The notes under the pieces were generated by a model, which saw nothing but the letters and a program-made list of their open reading frames with translations, was not told where the DNA came from and did no database searches. Shown here piece by piece: positions 25,832 to 33,672 of a DNA stretch of 64,000 nucleotides (its first letter is position 1; each line of letters starts with the position of its first letter). Both the position numbers and the translations under genes were made by a program. The stretch is from CAZYTX01 sp964650485. GTDB lineage: Bacteria; RBG-13-61-14; DATKZS01. Where the stretch lies: positions 1 to 64,000 of the forward strand of contig CAZYTX010000018.1 of the NCBI GenBank assembly GCA_964650485.1, given 5' to 3'.

Positions 25832-26650
25832 TCAGATGACCTTTGCCTCTTCCCGGAGCAGCTTGACCACTTCCTTTACCATGTCCTCGGTCTCCATCTC
25901 CTTGAAGACCTTGCCCGCCTCCCTTTCCGGGAGCGGCTCATATCCGGCAATCTTTACGTTGGCCCCGGAGTCTCCCACCTGGTCCGCGGACAGTCCGGTC
26001 TCGGCCAGCCCCATCTTCTTGATCTCCTTTTTCTTGGCCTTCATGATGCCGGGCAGGGATGCGTAGCGGGCCTCCTGGATGGGTTCGGAGTCCTGCACCT
26101 GGACCCCCTTGTCCACCGAGATCACCGCGGGCAGGCCTACCTCGTAGGTCTCCTCCGCTCCCTCGATCTTCCTCTTCACCGTGGCGCTCTTGCCGTCATC
26201 CGAGATGTTCAGATAGATGCATGAGGTGCACTGAGGAACGTCCATGAGTTCGGCCAGCATGGCCGGCACCTGGGCCATGTCCCAGTCAATGGCCTGCTTG
26301 CCGCAAAGTATTATGTCGGGCTCAAGCTCCTTTAAGGCCGCGGCAATGGCCCTGGCCTCGCCCATTGCGTCCGAGCCCTTGAATGCCTCGTCGTTCAGGT
26401 GCGCGCCCTTGTCAGCGCCCATGGCCAGAGCGGTGCGCATGGACTCCACCACCCTGTCAATGCCCATGGTGACCACGTGGACCTCGCCCCCGAACTTCTC
26501 CTTCAGCCTGAGGGCCACCTCTGTTGCGTACTCGTCGTAGGGGTTCATGATCCACTTGATGTTCTGCTCGTCAATAGAGGCGCCGTCGGATGAGATCTTG
26601 ATGGTGGCCTCGGTGTCCGGTGTCTGTTTCATACATACCGCGATCTTCAC
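25832..26650 (-). CDS. etfB: Electron transfer flavoprotein beta subunit
   Basis: Partner of EtfA, 272 residues. MKIAVCMKQTPDTEATIKI is the typical start, with MNPYDEYATEVALRLKE and ILCGKQAIDWDMAQVPAMLAE (AMP/FAD binding region) following. GTG start with AGGAGG at good distance. The dehydrogenase partner genes are not in the window, so whether this is a simple beta-oxidation ETF or a bifurcating one cannot be decided from the sequence seen. Confidence 0.96.
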   Translation of the reverse strand: MKIAVCMKQTPDTEATIKISSDGASIDEQNIKWIMNPYDEYATEVALRLKEKFGGEVHVVTMGIDRVVESMRTALAMGADKGAHLNDEAFKGSDAMGEARAIAAALKELEPDIILCGKQAIDWDMAQVPAMLAELMDVPQCTSCIYLNISDDGKSATVKRKIEGAEETYEVGLPAVISVDKGVQVQDSEPIQEARYASLPGIMKAKKKEIKKMGLAETGLSADQVGDSGANVKIAGYEPLPEREAGKVFKEMETEDMVKEVVKLLREEAKVI

Positions 26651-26708
26651 TTTATTTCCTCCTTTCTTTCAATTGGTTTTGAAAACATAATCTGAACTTT
26701 GATCTCTT

Positions 26709-27308
26709 CTATGTCTTGCCGGGTCTGGCCTTGATTCCATCCATTATCATTTCGGAGAGCTCCCCGGCCGCGTTGTCAAGGTAACTCTCAGCCTTGTTTG
26801 TGCGCACCCAGTGCAGCGCGATCTCGTCAAGCGCCCCGAACACCGACCTCTTGAACACGCCCAAAGAGAGGTCCTGCCTGAAGACCCCGTCTTTCTGTCC
26901 CTGCTTCAGGATGTCGGCTATGATGTCAATGTATCTGATCCAGAGCCTGGGCTCGTACTCTTTCATGAACTTGTGACTCTGCCTAAGCTCCACCTGGAGC
27001 ACGTCGGCAAGGTCGGGATGCTGCTTTAAAAGTCTCAGGTGGTGCCTTATAAAGCCGCGGAGCTTGTCGCGGGGGTCTTCGAGCCCATAAAGCTCTTTTT
27101 CCACACCGTTGATGATAAGGTCCAGGCTCTCCTCGAACACCCTGATGAGTATGTCGTCCTTGTTGCGGAAATAAAGGTATATGGTCCCGCTGGCTACGCC
27201 GGCCTCTGATGCTATGTCCGAGATACGGGAGTTGTGGAACCCGTTTTTAGCAAACACCTTGACTGCCGCTTCCAGAATCCGGTTGTACTTCTGTGCGTGG
27301 CGAGACAT
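26709..27308 (-). CDS. TetR family regulator (FadR-like)
   Basis: 199 residues. The N-terminal helix-turn-helix is complete (RILEAAVKVFAKNGFHNSRISDIASEAGVASGTIYLYFRNKDDIL, residues ~10-54). The C-terminal ligand domain resembles acyl-CoA-responsive FadR/PsrA-type members. It is the first gene of an apparent TetR-etfB-etfA operon (58 bases to etfB). An 18-bp operator-like palindrome overlaps the -10 box of the promoter, so it probably represses its own operon and releases it when acyl-CoA accumulates. The ligand is inferred from the context. Confidence 0.88.
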   Translation of the reverse strand: MSRHAQKYNRILEAAVKVFAKNGFHNSRISDIASEAGVASGTIYLYFRNKDDILIRVFEESLDLIINGVEKELYGLEDPRDKLRGFIRHHLRLLKQHPDLADVLQVELRQSHKFMKEYEPRLWIRYIDIIADILKQGQKDGVFRQDLSLGVFKRSVFGALDEIALHWVRTNKAESYLDNAAGELSEMIMDGIKARPGKT

Positions 27309-27367
27309 TCAAGACCCAAAGCCGATTTTACCCCCATAGAACTCCTGAAAAGCCAGATGACCTGAAA

Positions 27368-27412
27368 CAAATGAACACTCATTCAGTACCATGAAACACC
27401 ATGCTTTGTCAA
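27368..27412 (-). promoter_or_regulatory. Promoter with FadR-type operator
   Basis: On the minus strand TTGACA (27412-27407), 18 bases, then TACTGA (27388-27383). The palindrome TGAATGAGTGTTCATTTG (27385-27368) covers the downstream edge of the -10 box and agrees with the TGAATGA-N4-TCATTCA pattern known for FadR-type TetR repressors in all but the last two positions. Confidence 0.6.
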
Positions 27413-27527
27413 GTGCGATTGCAAAGGCAGCTAAATTTTTTCCCGGTGGGGTGTTTGACACCCCGGCGTAAAAGTGGTGCACTGGATTTTGTCGGGACTG
27501 TATTCTTTTATTAAAAGGAGCTTTTCA

Positions 27528-28958
27528 ATGAAGAGTCAAAGCTTTGTTTTATTGATACTCATCCTCGTCTTGCCGGGCCTCGGCGCATTTTCCGCGGGGC
27601 CGTCATTACAACCACTTCACGTGGAGGAGGACAGGATAGTGGACTCCTCCGGCAGGCAGGTGATTTTGCGTGGAGTGAACGCCGGCATGCGCAGCAAGAT
27701 GCCGCCTTTCTACCCATTCGATCCCGAGCCTGATTTCAAGACCGCCCTTTCAAGGTACACGGAGGTGATAGACTCGCTGGGCGCGAACGTGGTCCGGCTG
27801 CTCATGATCTACGAGGCTGCCGAGCCGGTGCGCGGTCAATACAACAACGAGTACCTCTCCATCTACGACAGCATGGTGGAGGCTTTTGCCGAGCGTGGCA
27901 TCAGGGTGATAGTGGACAGCCACCAGGACGTTTTCAGCCGCCGCTTCTGCGGGGACGGGTTCCCTGACTGGGCCATCCCGGAGAGATTCCGCGACATGGA
28001 TCACCGCTCGGACTGCAGGCTGTGGGAGGCGCGTTACTTCTCAAACCCGGTGGCCAGGTCCTTTGACCGCTTCTGGTCGAACGAGGACGGGGTCCAGGAC
28101 AACTACGTGGAGCTGTTTCGCATGCTGGCCGAGCGCTACAAGGACCAGCCCGCGGTCATAGGTTTCGAGCCCATGAACGAGCCTTTCCCCGGCTGGTGGG
28201 GCCTGTCCCACTATACCAGCTGGCATGAAGAGCAGCTCTACCCCATGTACGAGAAGGTGGCCAAAGCCGTGCACTCGGCCGACCCCCGCTACCTGGTGTT
28301 CATTGACATATGCCCGCTGGAGAACACCGGGATGTGGAAGACCGAGCGGGAAAAGCCGGACATATCAAACCTGGTGCTGGCCCCCCACTACTACGACCTT
28401 GGATACCTGGGGCTGGCCTCCAGTCCGGGAGGCGACATCGAGACCATGCGAAAAGGCCTTTCAAAGCACATGAGATGGGCGCGCGACTGGGTCATACCCG
28501 TGCTGGTGTCCGAGTATGGTGTATCCATGCAGAGGAATGACGCGGGCAGCTACATACAGAAGCTCTACTCGGTGTTCGACCGCATGCACCTCTCCGGCAC
28601 CATCTGGGAAGCGTCCATGAGCGACACCCTGTGGAACTTCAGGCAGAAGAACATAATAGAGCCGGACGGCGAGGTGAAACCAGCGGCCTATAACATTGAC
28701 CGGCCCTGCCCCCGGGCCGTCTCCGGGGTTATAGAAAAATTTTCCTTTGACGCGCAAACAAAGACATTCGAGCTCTCCTGGACCGAGGCCCCGGATGCGG
28801 ACTCGCCCACAAGGATATACCTTCCCCCCCGCATCTATGAGCGGGAGCCCGAAGTTGATTTCCAGGGGGAGAGTAGCTTCTGCGACCGGGAGGAGATGAT
28901 CCTGTGCATACCCCCTGCGGGGGAAGGCGGAAAGCGGACGATCAAGATAAGCCCTTGA
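27528..28958 (+). CDS. GH5 glycoside hydrolase, endoglycoceramidase-like
   Basis: 476 residues with a signal peptide (SFVLLILILVLPGLGAFS). The TIM barrel carries ILRGVNAGM at strand 1, VDSHQDVFSRRF, the acid/base motif GFEPMNEPFPGWW and the nucleophile in VLVSEYGV, matching GH5. The DSHQD and EPMNEP context together with a beta-sandwich-like C-terminal domain (from ~385) resembles endoglycoceramidases and glucosylceramidases, which cleave sugars from sphingolipids. AAAAGGAG lies 7 bases before ATG 27528, which excludes a longer in-frame start at 27474. Probably exported. The true substrate may be another beta-glucoside-type lipid. Confidence 0.8.
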   Translation: MKSQSFVLLILILVLPGLGAFSAGPSLQPLHVEEDRIVDSSGRQVILRGVNAGMRSKMPPFYPFDPEPDFKTALSRYTEVIDSLGANVVRLLMIYEAAEPVRGQYNNEYLSIYDSMVEAFAERGIRVIVDSHQDVFSRRFCGDGFPDWAIPERFRDMDHRSDCRLWEARYFSNPVARSFDRFWSNEDGVQDNYVELFRMLAERYKDQPAVIGFEPMNEPFPGWWGLSHYTSWHEEQLYPMYEKVAKAVHSADPRYLVFIDICPLENTGMWKTEREKPDISNLVLAPHYYDLGYLGLASSPGGDIETMRKGLSKHMRWARDWVIPVLVSEYGVSMQRNDAGSYIQKLYSVFDRMHLSGTIWEASMSDTLWNFRQKNIIEPDGEVKPAAYNIDRPCPRAVSGVIEKFSFDAQTKTFELSWTEAPDADSPTRIYLPPRIYEREPEVDFQGESSFCDREEMILCIPPAGEGGKRTIKISP

Positions 28959-29036
28959 AAGATTGAATCCAGCGCAAAAACTATTTATGAGTGATACAAT
29001 CCGTTAAAGCGCGGAAGTGCATTACAGGAGGAGAAG

Positions 29037-29378
29037 ATGGATTTCGAGGGGATGAGCATTGAGGAGGTTCGCTACCTGGTTGTATTCATTACCACTGAGG
29101 ACCAGGATGAAGGGGCGAAGATCGCGAAGGCCCTGGTGGAGGAAGAGGTGGTGGCGTGCGTGAACATGATAAAAGAGGTCAGCTCAGTGTTCAAATGGAA
29201 GGGCAAGGTGGAGGAGGAAGCGGAGTGTCTGCTGGTGGTAAAGACCCGGACCGAGCGCTTTCACGAGCTTGTGCGCAGGGTAAAAGAACTGCATTCCTAC
29301 GACGTACCCGAGGTGATCGCATTGCCGATAGTTGAAGGCAACACCCCTTACCTGCAGTGGATAGACGAGGTCACCTGA
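29037..29378 (+). CDS. cutA: Divalent-cation tolerance protein CutA
   Basis: 113 residues, the usual size. The signature runs VVFITTEDQDEGAKIAKALVEEEVVACVNMI, then SVFKWKGKVEEEAECLLVVKTR and the conserved HSYDVPEVIALPI. CutA forms a ferredoxin-like trimer; it is linked to copper tolerance, but its molecular job is not settled. AGGAGGAG precedes the ATG. It is followed directly by trpA with one base between. Confidence 0.95.
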   Translation: MDFEGMSIEEVRYLVVFITTEDQDEGAKIAKALVEEEVVACVNMIKEVSSVFKWKGKVEEEAECLLVVKTRTERFHELVRRVKELHSYDVPEVIALPIVEGNTPYLQWIDEVT

Positions 29379-29379
29379 G

Positions 29380-30189
29380 TTGTCGCGTATAGAGAAGAAG
29401 TTTTCCGAGCTCCGCCGCGCCGGCCGCGCCGGTCTCATACCCTTTATAACCGCGGGCGATCCTGGTCTGGCCCGTACAGAGGAGCTCCTTTACTGCCTGG
29501 CCGACTCGGGCGCTGACGTAATCGAGCTGGGCATGCCCTTCTCCGACCCCATGGCCGACGGTCCCACCATACAGGCGGCTTCCGAGAGGGCGCTAAAGAA
29601 CGACTTTGGGCTGGAGCAGGTGCTCTCGCTGGTGGAGAGGTTCAGGCAGAGGTATGACGTGCCCCTCCTGCTTTTCGGCTATTACAACCCCGTGTTCAGC
29701 TTTGGCGAAGAGCGGCTGGTGAGCGAGGCCCAGGAAGCGGGCGTGGACGGCTTCTTGATCGTAGACCTCCCACCGGAGGAAGGCGAGGGCTTGAGGGCGC
29801 TGGCCTCCGGCGCGGGCCTGGACGTAATATACCTGGTGGCCCCAACCTCCCCGGATGAAAGGATAAAAAAGATAGCCGCAGTGGCGAGCGGGTTTATCTA
29901 CTACGTCGCCGTCACCGGAGTCACCGGCGCAAGGGACACGCTCGCGGAAACCATCCCTAATGACGTTGCCAGGATAAAAAGATACTCCGACCTGCCAGTG
30001 GCCGTAGGCTTCGGAATCTCAAAACCCGAGCATGCCTCAAAGGTGGCGCAACATGCCGACGCCGTGGTGGTGGGCAGCGCCATAGTGAACCTGATCGGCG
30101 AGTACGGCCACTCGGACGAGATGGTGAGCAAGGTTCGAGAGTTCGTGAGCGCGCTCCACAAGGGCGTGTGCTCGACTGCCAAAAAATAA
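29380..30189 (+). CDS. trpA: Tryptophan synthase alpha chain
   Basis: Releases indole from indole-3-glycerol phosphate. The 269 residues contain FITAGDP, the catalytic glutamate region VIELGMPFSDPMADGPTIQ with the second acidic residue (DP), YYNPVFSFG, DLPPEE, and the phosphate-binding YYVAVTGVTGAR and VGFGISKPEHA. TTG start, one base after cutA. trpB is not adjacent, which is unusual, since the two subunits normally form a complex and are usually neighbours. Confidence 0.95.
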   Translation: MSRIEKKFSELRRAGRAGLIPFITAGDPGLARTEELLYCLADSGADVIELGMPFSDPMADGPTIQAASERALKNDFGLEQVLSLVERFRQRYDVPLLLFGYYNPVFSFGEERLVSEAQEAGVDGFLIVDLPPEEGEGLRALASGAGLDVIYLVAPTSPDERIKKIAAVASGFIYYVAVTGVTGARDTLAETIPNDVARIKRYSDLPVAVGFGISKPEHASKVAQHADAVVVGSAIVNLIGEYGHSDEMVSKVREFVSALHKGVCSTAKK

Positions 30190-30218
30190 CGTCCTGCCCG
30201 GCTCCTGGAGAGTGGTTT

Positions 30219-31025
30219 ATGCCTGATGCCTTGGTTAATGGAATCAAAGTGAATTACGTCTCAGCCGGCGAGGGCGACCCGGTTATCCTGGTCCACGGGT
30301 TCACCGCGAGCCATGACATGTGGTGGGGCCAGCTCCCAGCGCTGGTAAAGGCGGGGTACAAAGCCATCGCATATGACGTGCGCGGTCACGGGGACTCGGG
30401 CCGCCCGGAACCCGGGTTCGACGTGGGCACCCTGGTCGCGGACCTGGACGGTCTCATGGATGAGCTGGGTATTGAGCGCGCTCACGTGGCCGGCCTTTCA
30501 ATGGGAGGGATCATCGGCCAGAGGTTCTGCATGGACAAGCCCGAAAGATGCGCCACCCTCACCGCAGCGGACACCTTTCCGGGAAAGCCTGACTACGGGA
30601 CCATGGCAGTATTCAACGAGCACTCGCGGCTGGTAGCAGAGGTGGGAGTTGCCGGACTGTTCGAGCACCTGCTGGAGCACCCGGCCCTGCCGGTGGGGCC
30701 CGACTACCAGGTCCCGGTCGAGTTCATGGAAGTATACAGGCAGAGCTTCTTGAAAAACGACCCCTCAAGCCTCGCAGAGTTCGTAAGACTGTTCGCATCC
30801 CTCCCCGACTGGACCGGGGAGCTCTCTAGCATAAAATGCCCGGTGCTCCTTATCGCCGGTGAGCGCGACACCCCCTGCCTCGCCCCCATGAGGAAGATGC
30901 AAAAGGCCCTGCCCCGCTCCGAGCTGCACCTGATACCCAGGGCCGGGCACGCATCAGCGATCGAGAAGCCGGAGGAGTTTAACGATATCTTGGTTACATT
31001 CTTACAAAAGTATTCTGATAAATGA
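30219..31025 (+). CDS. Alpha/beta hydrolase
   Basis: 268 residues, the alpha/beta-hydrolase fold. The oxyanion region is HGFTASHDMWW, the nucleophile elbow GLSMGG (Ser near residue 93), the acid in GERDTP and the histidine in RAGHAS. The substrate is not predictable; small esters, lactones or 3-oxoadipate enol-lactone-like compounds are typical. ATG 30219 has GGAG 8 bases upstream; a longer frame from 30168 overlaps trpA and is not used. Confidence 0.88.
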   Translation: MPDALVNGIKVNYVSAGEGDPVILVHGFTASHDMWWGQLPALVKAGYKAIAYDVRGHGDSGRPEPGFDVGTLVADLDGLMDELGIERAHVAGLSMGGIIGQRFCMDKPERCATLTAADTFPGKPDYGTMAVFNEHSRLVAEVGVAGLFEHLLEHPALPVGPDYQVPVEFMEVYRQSFLKNDPSSLAEFVRLFASLPDWTGELSSIKCPVLLIAGERDTPCLAPMRKMQKALPRSELHLIPRAGHASAIEKPEEFNDILVTFLQKYSDK

Positions 31026-31075
31026 TTTAATAGAGGGACGGGAGTTCACCTAAACTAAGCCCTGACCCCAGTCCT

Positions 31076-31492
31076 TTATTCAACAATCGATTCGAACCAA
31101 AGTGCAAGATCATTTTCACTAATTTTTCCATCAGCAACTCGTATCGCCATTTCTACTATCTGATCATTATTAAGGGATTCAGATATCTTGCATCCGTTCA
31201 TCCTCAAGAAAATAAAAGCTGAACTCATCCCCGTACGCTTATTTCCATCGAGGAAAACGTGTCGTGTTATTATTCTAAAAGCATAGGCGCAAGCCTTACG
31301 TGGCAAAGAAGGGTAGACTTCTATACCCATTAATTCTGACTTCACTATATCTGCGATGTACTCTAAGCTATTGGGATTCAGGACATGCCCGGAGTCATCA
31401 ACTGAATTCTCAGCCAACGATATAACTTTGCAATTTATGCGAATTATATCTTGACCGGACAGATATCTTATTCCCTGCTCAGTCGTTCCCAC
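31076..31492 (-). CDS. Doc-type Fic family toxin
   Basis: 138 residues. The Fic active-site motif reads HVFLDGNKRTG (H78 to G88), matching the Doc branch (H-x-F-x-D/N-G-N-K-R). IRYLSGQDIIRIN at the N-terminus is the usual Doc start. Doc phosphorylates elongation factor Tu, stopping translation; relatives may AMPylate. The GTG start at 31492 lies 25 bases inside the upstream small gene, so translation is coupled. The small upstream protein is the natural candidate antitoxin, but the third gene of the operon, an Ntn hydrolase, is not a standard partner. Confidence 0.85.
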   Translation of the reverse strand: MGTTEQGIRYLSGQDIIRINCKVISLAENSVDDSGHVLNPNSLEYIADIVKSELMGIEVYPSLPRKACAYAFRIITRHVFLDGNKRTGMSSAFIFLRMNGCKISESLNNDQIVEMAIRVADGKISENDLALWFESIVE

Positions 31493-31653
31493 GCTCCCCG
31501 ATACCTATCGAAAACTTCAGACATCGCCCCATCGAGCTTCAAGTCTTCGCTATCAATAGACTCATTTTCACTTACATGGTAGACATTGCAGTCTTCTGAC
31601 AGGTAAACAGTTAAGTTTGCCTCGAATTGATTTTTTTCAGCATGATTTCTCAT
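31468..31653 (-). CDS. 61-residue protein, candidate antitoxin
   Basis: 61 residues, acidic (NVYHVSENESIDSEDLKLD), with a C-terminal helix AMSEVFDRYRGAWERLSRE of the kind that docks into Doc toxins. Its ATG overlaps the stop of the Ntn hydrolase (ATGA) and its 3' end overlaps doc by 25 bases. It is shorter than most Phd proteins and lacks a recognisable DNA-binding half, so self-regulation may come from elsewhere. Antitoxin role is inferred from position only. Confidence 0.6.
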   Translation of the reverse strand: MRNHAEKNQFEANLTVYLSEDCNVYHVSENESIDSEDLKLDGAMSEVFDRYRGAWERLSRE

Positions 31654-32450
31654 GGCCCCTCCAATACTTTTGACAAGTCTTTCCTTTTAATCCATTTGAA
31701 TCCATGGAAAGGAGTCAATAAAGCTATATCAATGTCTCCACCAACAGTGGGAACTATATTTGAAAATCTTTGAAAACCTGTCGTAAGTCTTATCAAGTAT
31801 TCGCAATAGTCCACTGCATCTTGCAATGAGAACAACCCAAAGTTTATTTGAGAGTCTGGGACTTTTTTTTCTGTCTCCCATAATTTTGTTACCACATGAA
31901 TGAAGCCACCTATGGTACATCCACTCTGAACATGTTTGTTCTTATCATTTTTCTTTCCTATCTTCAATTCATGCGTCACGGCAGTATACTTTTCATTTTT
32001 GTATTCAAATCCATTGATTTGTAGGTTTAAGGGTGCCCAGCCATCCGGTGCTTCGTCCTTATACTTCGGAAACTGAGCTAGTAATTCCTTATCAAAATAG
32101 GATTCTAATTGCGAAACGAGTGTATCAAGATTTTCAGGAACGGAATTTTTGTTCAATTGAGCGAATCTATTTATGTGCCAGTAGATACTCATCTCATTAA
32201 TAATACCAACGCCATGTGATGTGATGGCATACTTTTCAAAGAGCGGAAAAAGCTTCTGTGTATATGAAGAAGCAGATCTGGGAAAGCCGAAGGGCGGCAA
32301 CTTCACTTTCTCAAGAGAGATCTGCTTATTGCACTCAGGACACTCTAGCTTAAAATCTGCCGCAAACTCTAAGTTAGTTTTGGCAGTGGATAGACTGTCT
32401 GCCGCAACAACAATCCCATCAGGAATTCTTAATGATATCGCTAAACTCAT
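31650..32450 (-). CDS. Proteasome-like Ntn hydrolase with Ser1/Asp17/Lys33
   Basis: 266 residues beginning MSLAISLRIPDGIVVAADS. If the Met is removed, Ser becomes residue 1, Asp of AADS is residue 17 and Lys of FAADFK is residue 33, exactly the catalytic triad positions of proteasome beta subunits, with Ser in place of Thr1. Residues ~35-41 hold CPEC, possibly metal-binding, and QKLFPLFEKYAITSHG matches beta-sheet S2. The C-terminal half (GCTIGGFIHVVTKLWET, then VGGDIDIALLTP) is longer than in a beta subunit. It resembles Anbu/HslV-type bacterial peptidases in layout but is not one I can name. GGGAGTG precedes ATG 32450. Confidence 0.75.
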   Translation of the reverse strand: MSLAISLRIPDGIVVAADSLSTAKTNLEFAADFKLECPECNKQISLEKVKLPPFGFPRSASSYTQKLFPLFEKYAITSHGVGIINEMSIYWHINRFAQLNKNSVPENLDTLVSQLESYFDKELLAQFPKYKDEAPDGWAPLNLQINGFEYKNEKYTAVTHELKIGKKNDKNKHVQSGCTIGGFIHVVTKLWETEKKVPDSQINFGLFSLQDAVDYCEYLIRLTTGFQRFSNIVPTVGGDIDIALLTPFHGFKWIKRKDLSKVLEGP

Positions 32451-32476
32451 TAGATCACTCCCTACGCCGGATACCC

Positions 32477-32505
32477 CTAATAGCACATTATTTTATGCCT
32501 GTCAA
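32477..32505 (-). promoter_or_regulatory. Promoter of the Ntn hydrolase-Doc operon
   Basis: On the minus strand TTGACA (32505-32500), 17-base spacer, TATTAG (32482-32477), 27 bases before the ATG. A perfect CTAT-N3-ATAG inverted repeat (32506-32516) abuts the -35 box and may be an operator. Confidence 0.6.
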
Positions 32506-32570
32506 CTATATAATAGCTCTTTGGTTCGGCATTCCCGCTTTGGCTTTCGCCCATCGTGCTTATATACTAT

Positions 32571-32705
32571 TCAGTCTTTTCTTAAAGTCATGTGGGTTCT
32601 GTCGCTCAAAACCCCCTTCTTCTTGAGATAATCGTCATGCTTGCTACGAAATTCTTTAACGGTTTCTACTACTTTCTTATTACCATGATAGCCGAATTTT
32701 TGCAA
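32571..32705 (-). CDS. Possible 44-residue lysine-rich protein
   Basis: A frame beginning with TTG 32705, four bases after the stop of the spanin-like gene and preceded by AGGTGG, encodes 44 residues rich in Lys, Val and Tyr (VVETVKEFRSKHDDYLKKK). Composition is AT-rich like the neighbouring island rather than the phage cluster. It may be a real small gene at the cluster's downstream end, or the truncated end of a gene broken when cluster and island were joined. Confidence 0.3.
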   Translation of the reverse strand: MQKFGYHGNKKVVETVKEFRSKHDDYLKKKGVLSDRTHMTLRKD

Positions 32706-32708
32706 AAT

Positions 32709-33422
32709 TCACCACCTGACCTCGATCCCGGCGGAGAGCCCGCCGGTGAGGCCCGAGCTAACACGGTCGAGGGCGAGACGCGAGCGCAGCCCGAGGCATA
32801 CGGTGGCCCGGCTGCCCCGGAAGCGCAAAGGGCTGTACTCGAACTCGAGCTGGTATGAGGAGAGTCCCGCGCCTGCGCGGACCGACTTCTCCGGGCTGAG
32901 AAAGCCTCTCTTATGAGCCTCCATTTCCCTGGTAATGCTCGGTCCTGTTTTCTCCCCGGTCCTGCTCTCAACCTCCGGGGGTTTGCTTATCGTGGCCACG
33001 TGATCGTAGAAATCCGGAGTGAATCGCATGTCTCCCGGCTGTTCGTCCAGCACGTCATTGTCCCGGTAGACCCACCACCCATGCGCTTTGTCTTTTATCT
33101 CCACCTCTCGTTTTACTTTCTTCAAGCAGTCATCGCAGTCCGGAGGCGGACTTTTGAGACGCTGCCCGGTCTTCCGCTCCCTCCAGGACGCTTTCTGCAC
33201 GGGCGTCTTTCCCCTGGAGCTTGCCATTGCCCTCATGCTTTTCCTCAGGGATGCAAGCTCGGACTCTGCAAGCTCCCTGCTCTCCCTCTCCCGTGCAAGG
33301 CTTTGCTCCAGCCTCTCCTCGTTGCAAAGGTGCGAGCAAACCCGCCACCCGGCATAGAAGCCGGCCGAGAGCACGCCAATGGCAAGTGCCAGCCCGAGCA
33401 GGAGCTTAGCCTTGCCTGTCAA
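32709..33422 (-). CDS. Spanin-like (Rz-type) phage lysis protein
   Basis: About 237 residues with an N-terminal membrane helix (KLLLGLALAIGVLSAGFYAGW), then a heptad-rich coiled coil (EERLEQSLARERESRELAESELASL) and a mixed C-terminal region. This layout, placed after lysozyme and holin-like genes, is that of a spanin or Rz-like protein that bridges the membranes in lysis. TTG 33422 is the likely start; upstream codons in the frame overlap the preceding gene. There is no lipobox to mark an outer-membrane partner. The C-terminal region has no name I recognise. Confidence 0.5.
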   Translation of the reverse strand: MTGKAKLLLGLALAIGVLSAGFYAGWRVCSHLCNEERLEQSLARERESRELAESELASLRKSMRAMASSRGKTPVQKASWRERKTGQRLKSPPPDCDDCLKKVKREVEIKDKAHGWWVYRDNDVLDEQPGDMRFTPDFYDHVATISKPPEVESRTGEKTGPSITREMEAHKRGFLSPEKSVRAGAGLSSYQLEFEYSPLRFRGSRATVCLGLRSRLALDRVSSGLTGGLSAGIEVRW

Positions 33423-33672
33423 TTTTCTTACCCCACGTGTAAGCGCCGGCCAGGATGGCGTTCGGCAGAGCCAGGACAGCGGCCACTCCGGAAAGGCCGG
33501 CCACCAGGTTTTCCTCGGGCATGACAAGGAACCTCATGGTAACGCATACCACCAGCACCAGGGACACTGCCATGGTGATCGAGAACCAGAAAGCGGTGAG
33601 GCTGAAACTGCCGTTCTTTTGGGCAAGCTTGAACAGAAAGCCGCCCTCTTGCTTTTTCCCTTCACCTGTCAT
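33406..33672 (-). CDS. Holin-like small membrane protein
   Basis: 88 residues with two transmembrane segments (SLTAFWFSITMAVSLVLVVC and LVAGLSGVAAVLALPNAILA), a basic N-terminus and a charged C-terminal tail. Size, topology and placement between the lysozyme-like gene and the spanin-like gene fit a class II holin. It overlaps the upstream gene by four bases. Confidence 0.6.
   Translation of the reverse strand: MTGEGKKQEGGFLFKLAQKNGSFSLTAFWFSITMAVSLVLVVCVTMRFLVMPEENLVAGLSGVAAVLALPNAILAGAYTWGKKIDRQG

Larger units (their letters stand above)
31050..32708. mobile_element. AT-rich inserted island (Ntn hydrolase-Doc)
   Basis: Base composition drops sharply against both flanks; codons become A/T-ending and runs of A and T are frequent. 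The island holds three overlapping minus-strand genes, their promoter and a short lysine-rich frame, ending exactly where GC-rich phage-type sequence begins. No transposase or terminal repeat is visible, so transfer is inferred from composition and from the toxin-antitoxin-like layout. Confidence 0.6.
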
